DNA of 13,780 nt. Origin: CAVSUR01 sp052143655 (GTDB lineage: Bacteria > Actinomycetota > Actinomycetes > Streptosporangiales > Streptosporangiaceae). Shown here piece by piece: positions 12,091 through 13,780 of this stretch. Position numbers and translations under genes: made by a program. The stretch covers positions 1 to 13,780 of the forward strand of contig JBKQSL010000280.1 in NCBI GenBank assembly GCA_052143655.1, given 5' to 3'. Within the stretch, counting starts at the first letter, position 1. Every line of letters starts with the position of its first letter. The notes beneath the pieces are model-generated. The model did no database searches and was not told the DNA's origin. It saw nothing but the letters and a program-made list of their open reading frames with translations.

Positions 12091-13695
12091 ATGAGCACGG
12101 CCGACGGTGCGGCCTGGCGGGTGGACGGCGCGGCCCGGCGCGTCCTGGTGGTGCACTGCCCGGACTGGGCTCCGGGCGTGACCAGCCCCGACCCGGCCGT
12201 CCCGCCGTCCCGCCGCCGACCGCCACCGCCGCTGGGAGCAGCCGAATTCGCGCAGGTCGTGGGCCTGGTAGAGGAGCTCTGCCCGCAGGTTGAAGTAGTG
12301 CGGCCCGGCATCTGCGCCATCGCCGCCCGGGGACCGGCCCGGTACTTCGGCGGCGAGGCCGCGCTCGCGGGCAAGATCGGCGAAGCGCTGGGCCGCCGGG
12401 GCATCGCCTGCTGGACGGGGATCGCTGACGGGTTGTTCGCCGCGCTGCTGGCCGCCGGGGCCGTGCGTTCGGGCGCCCGGCTGTCCGGAGCCGCGCTGGC
12501 CGCCGCCGGCTGGTCGGCGGCCGGGCCTGGCGGCCTGCGGAGCGATCCCGGCCGGACCGGCCTGGCGGGAAGCGGGCGGCCGGCAGGGACGATCGTTCCG
12601 CCCGGGCAGACGGCGGCGTTCCTTGCCGCGTTCCCGGTCTCGGTGCTGGAGGTCCCCGAACTCGACCACCTGCTGCCCCGGCTCGGCCTGACCACGCTGG
12701 GGGAGTTCGCCGCGCTTCCGGCCGCCGAGGCGGCCAGCCGGTTCGGCGCGCAGGGTGCCCTCGCCCACCGCGCCGCCCGCGGACTGGATCCCCGGCCGCT
12801 GGACCTGCGGCCGCCCGCGGCCGACCTGACGGCCGAGCGCGAGTTCGACCCGCCGGCCGGGCAGTCCGAGCCGGTCGTGTTCGCGGCCAAGGCGCTCGCC
12901 GACCAGCTGCACGCCGCCCTCGCCGCGCGCGGCCTGGCCTGCGTGCGCATCGCGGTCCAGGCGATCTGCGCGGACGGGCAGGAAATAACCCGGCTGTGGC
13001 GGCACGACGGGCTGCTCTCCGCGCTCGCCGTGGCGCAGCGGGTCCGCTGGCAGCTCGATGGCTGGCGCCCCGGTCAGGCCGCCCCGGAGGAAGAGCGGGC
13101 GGACCCGGACCGGGCGGCCGCGCTGACCGGCGGGGTCACCTTGTTGCGGCTGATCCCTGACCAGGTGGTCCGCGATCACGGCCGGCAGCTCGGGCTGTGG
13201 GGCGAGGCGGTGGTCAGCGACCGGGTGGCGCGTGCTGCCGTGCGGGTGCAGGCGATGCTCGGGCACGACGCAGTGACCCGGCCGGTGCTGTCCGGCGGCC
13301 GCAGTCCGGCCGACCAGGCGCTGCTGGTCCCCTTCGGCGACGCGCAGCCGCCGCCGCGTCCCCCGGACCGGCCCTGGCCGGGGCAGCTCCCCGCGCCGGC
13401 GCCCGCGGTGACCTGCCCGGCGCCGCTGCCCGCCGCGGTGACCGACGAGGGCGGAAGGCTCGTGGGGGTCAGCGCGCGGGCGGAGGTATCCGCGCCGCCA
13501 GCCCGGCTCTCGGTGGCCGGCGGGCCGCCGGTGGCGATCACTTCCTGGGCTGGCCCATGGCCGGTTACCGAACGGTGGTGGGATCCGTCCCTGGCCCGCA
13601 GGCGAGCCCGGTTCCAGCTCGTCACCGAGGACGGCGGGGCCTGGCTGGCCGTCCTGCAGGATGGCCAGTGGCTGATCGAGGCGGGCTACGACTGA
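12091..13695 (+). CDS. imuB: ImuB - catalytically degenerate Y-family polymerase homologue (mutasome scaffold)
   Basis: A 534-residue protein from ATG 12091, 13 bases after the imuA' stop; GTG 12046 would overlap it. RVLVVHCPDW (17-26) is the usual N-terminus. VEELCPQVEVVRPGICAIAARGPARYFGG (about 60-88) is the palm region, without the catalytic acidic residues of active Y-family enzymes, as in other ImuB proteins. Next come IADGLFAA, LPRLGLTTLGEFAALPAAEAASRFG (helix-hairpin-helix/thumb region), and a little-finger part with QEITRLWRHDGLL and RVRWQLDGW. QLGLWG (366-371) is a beta-clamp-binding motif like that known in mycobacterial ImuB. The C-terminal section ends with RRRARFQLV and WLIEAGYD. 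ImuB links DnaE2, ImuA' and the clamp. Oddity: only about 25 Pro/Arg-rich residues lie between CPDW and the palm, where homologues have about 65 including a conserved basic block. Confidence 0.92.
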   Translation: MSTADGAAWRVDGAARRVLVVHCPDWAPGVTSPDPAVPPSRRRPPPPLGAAEFAQVVGLVEELCPQVEVVRPGICAIAARGPARYFGGEAALAGKIGEALGRRGIACWTGIADGLFAALLAAGAVRSGARLSGAALAAAGWSAAGPGGLRSDPGRTGLAGSGRPAGTIVPPGQTAAFLAAFPVSVLEVPELDHLLPRLGLTTLGEFAALPAAEAASRFGAQGALAHRAARGLDPRPLDLRPPAADLTAEREFDPPAGQSEPVVFAAKALADQLHAALAARGLACVRIAVQAICADGQEITRLWRHDGLLSALAVAQRVRWQLDGWRPGQAAPEEERADPDRAAALTGGVTLLRLIPDQVVRDHGRQLGLWGEAVVSDRVARAAVRVQAMLGHDAVTRPVLSGGRSPADQALLVPFGDAQPPPRPPDRPWPGQLPAPAPAVTCPAPLPAAVTDEGGRLVGVSARAEVSAPPARLSVAGGPPVAITSWAGPWPVTERWWDPSLARRRARFQLVTEDGGAWLAVLQDGQWLIEAGYD

Positions 13696-13780
13696 CCGGG
13701 CGGGCCTGATGCGCGGGCCGTCGCGGGTGCGGCCGCGCGGTCGGCGGTGACCCCGGATCCGTCAGGGTCATCCGGAACCG
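13696..13780. other. Stretch after imuB; possible start of a further gene
   Basis: The frame in phase with imuB stays open from its stop to the window end, and a GTG at 13747 would begin MTPDPSGSSGT. This could be the start of another gene, such as the dnaE2 partner often found near imuB, but there is no ribosome-binding site and the eleven residues carry no recognisable motif. A 13-codon ORF from ATG 13708 is equally unsupported. Confidence 0.15.

Noticed and set aside
11139..12950. A second long minus-strand ORF over the same region
   Set aside because: Same reason; compositionally biased translation and no family resemblance.
11317..13266. A 649-codon minus-strand ORF opposite imuA' and imuB
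   Set aside because: Its translation is Arg/Pro/Ala/Gly-rich with no motifs. It is an antisense shadow of two well-supported genes in high-GC DNA.

Overview
The window is very GC-rich with strong G/C preference at third codon positions. It carries an actinobacterial-type LexA box, leaderless-looking promoters and an imuA'-imuB mutagenesis pair, so the source is almost certainly a high-GC actinomycete. Genus cannot be told from the sequence. It reads as chromosomal: no transposase, integrase, phage gene, tRNA, rRNA or CRISPR array was seen.

Layout from left to right. (1) The first 42 bases may hold the start of a leftward secreted or membrane protein cut by the edge. A 440-base gap follows, with one unexplained coding-like ORF. 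(2) A large secreted right-handed beta-helix protein (485-2593). (3) A stand-alone ATP-dependent DNA ligase of the LigC/LigD type (2670-3752). (4) A four-gene metal-ion ABC importer of the Zn/Mn family: lipoprotein binding protein, ATPase and two permeases. The genes are packed with stop/start overlaps or gaps of a few bases, and a Fur/Zur-like site lies upstream. (5) A soluble protein of unknown function (7854-8681). It converges, with a 32-base overlap, on (6) a leftward pair: an AadA-like nucleotidyltransferase followed 4 bases later by a rhomboid-like membrane protein. (7) A leftward secreted lysozyme-like/lytic transglycosylase protein (10173-11105). (8) A structured divergent intergenic region, then rightward imuA' and imuB, driven by a promoter whose spacer holds a near-perfect LexA operator. 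In related actinobacteria dnaE2 often lies next to or elsewhere from this pair; it is not visible here, though only 85 bases follow imuB.

Functional themes are DNA repair and damage tolerance (ligase; LexA-controlled ImuA'/ImuB), transition-metal uptake, and cell-envelope proteins. The most notable points are: an ImuB lacking the conserved N-terminal fingers-type block; metal-gate residues swapped or replaced in the two permeases; a chain of stem-loops including a perfect 12-bp hairpin between the transglycosylase and imuA'; and a recurring habit of 15-bp (or 18-bp) in-frame tandem repeats at gene ends and linkers. I see good leads but no convincing evidence for a wholly new multi-gene system.
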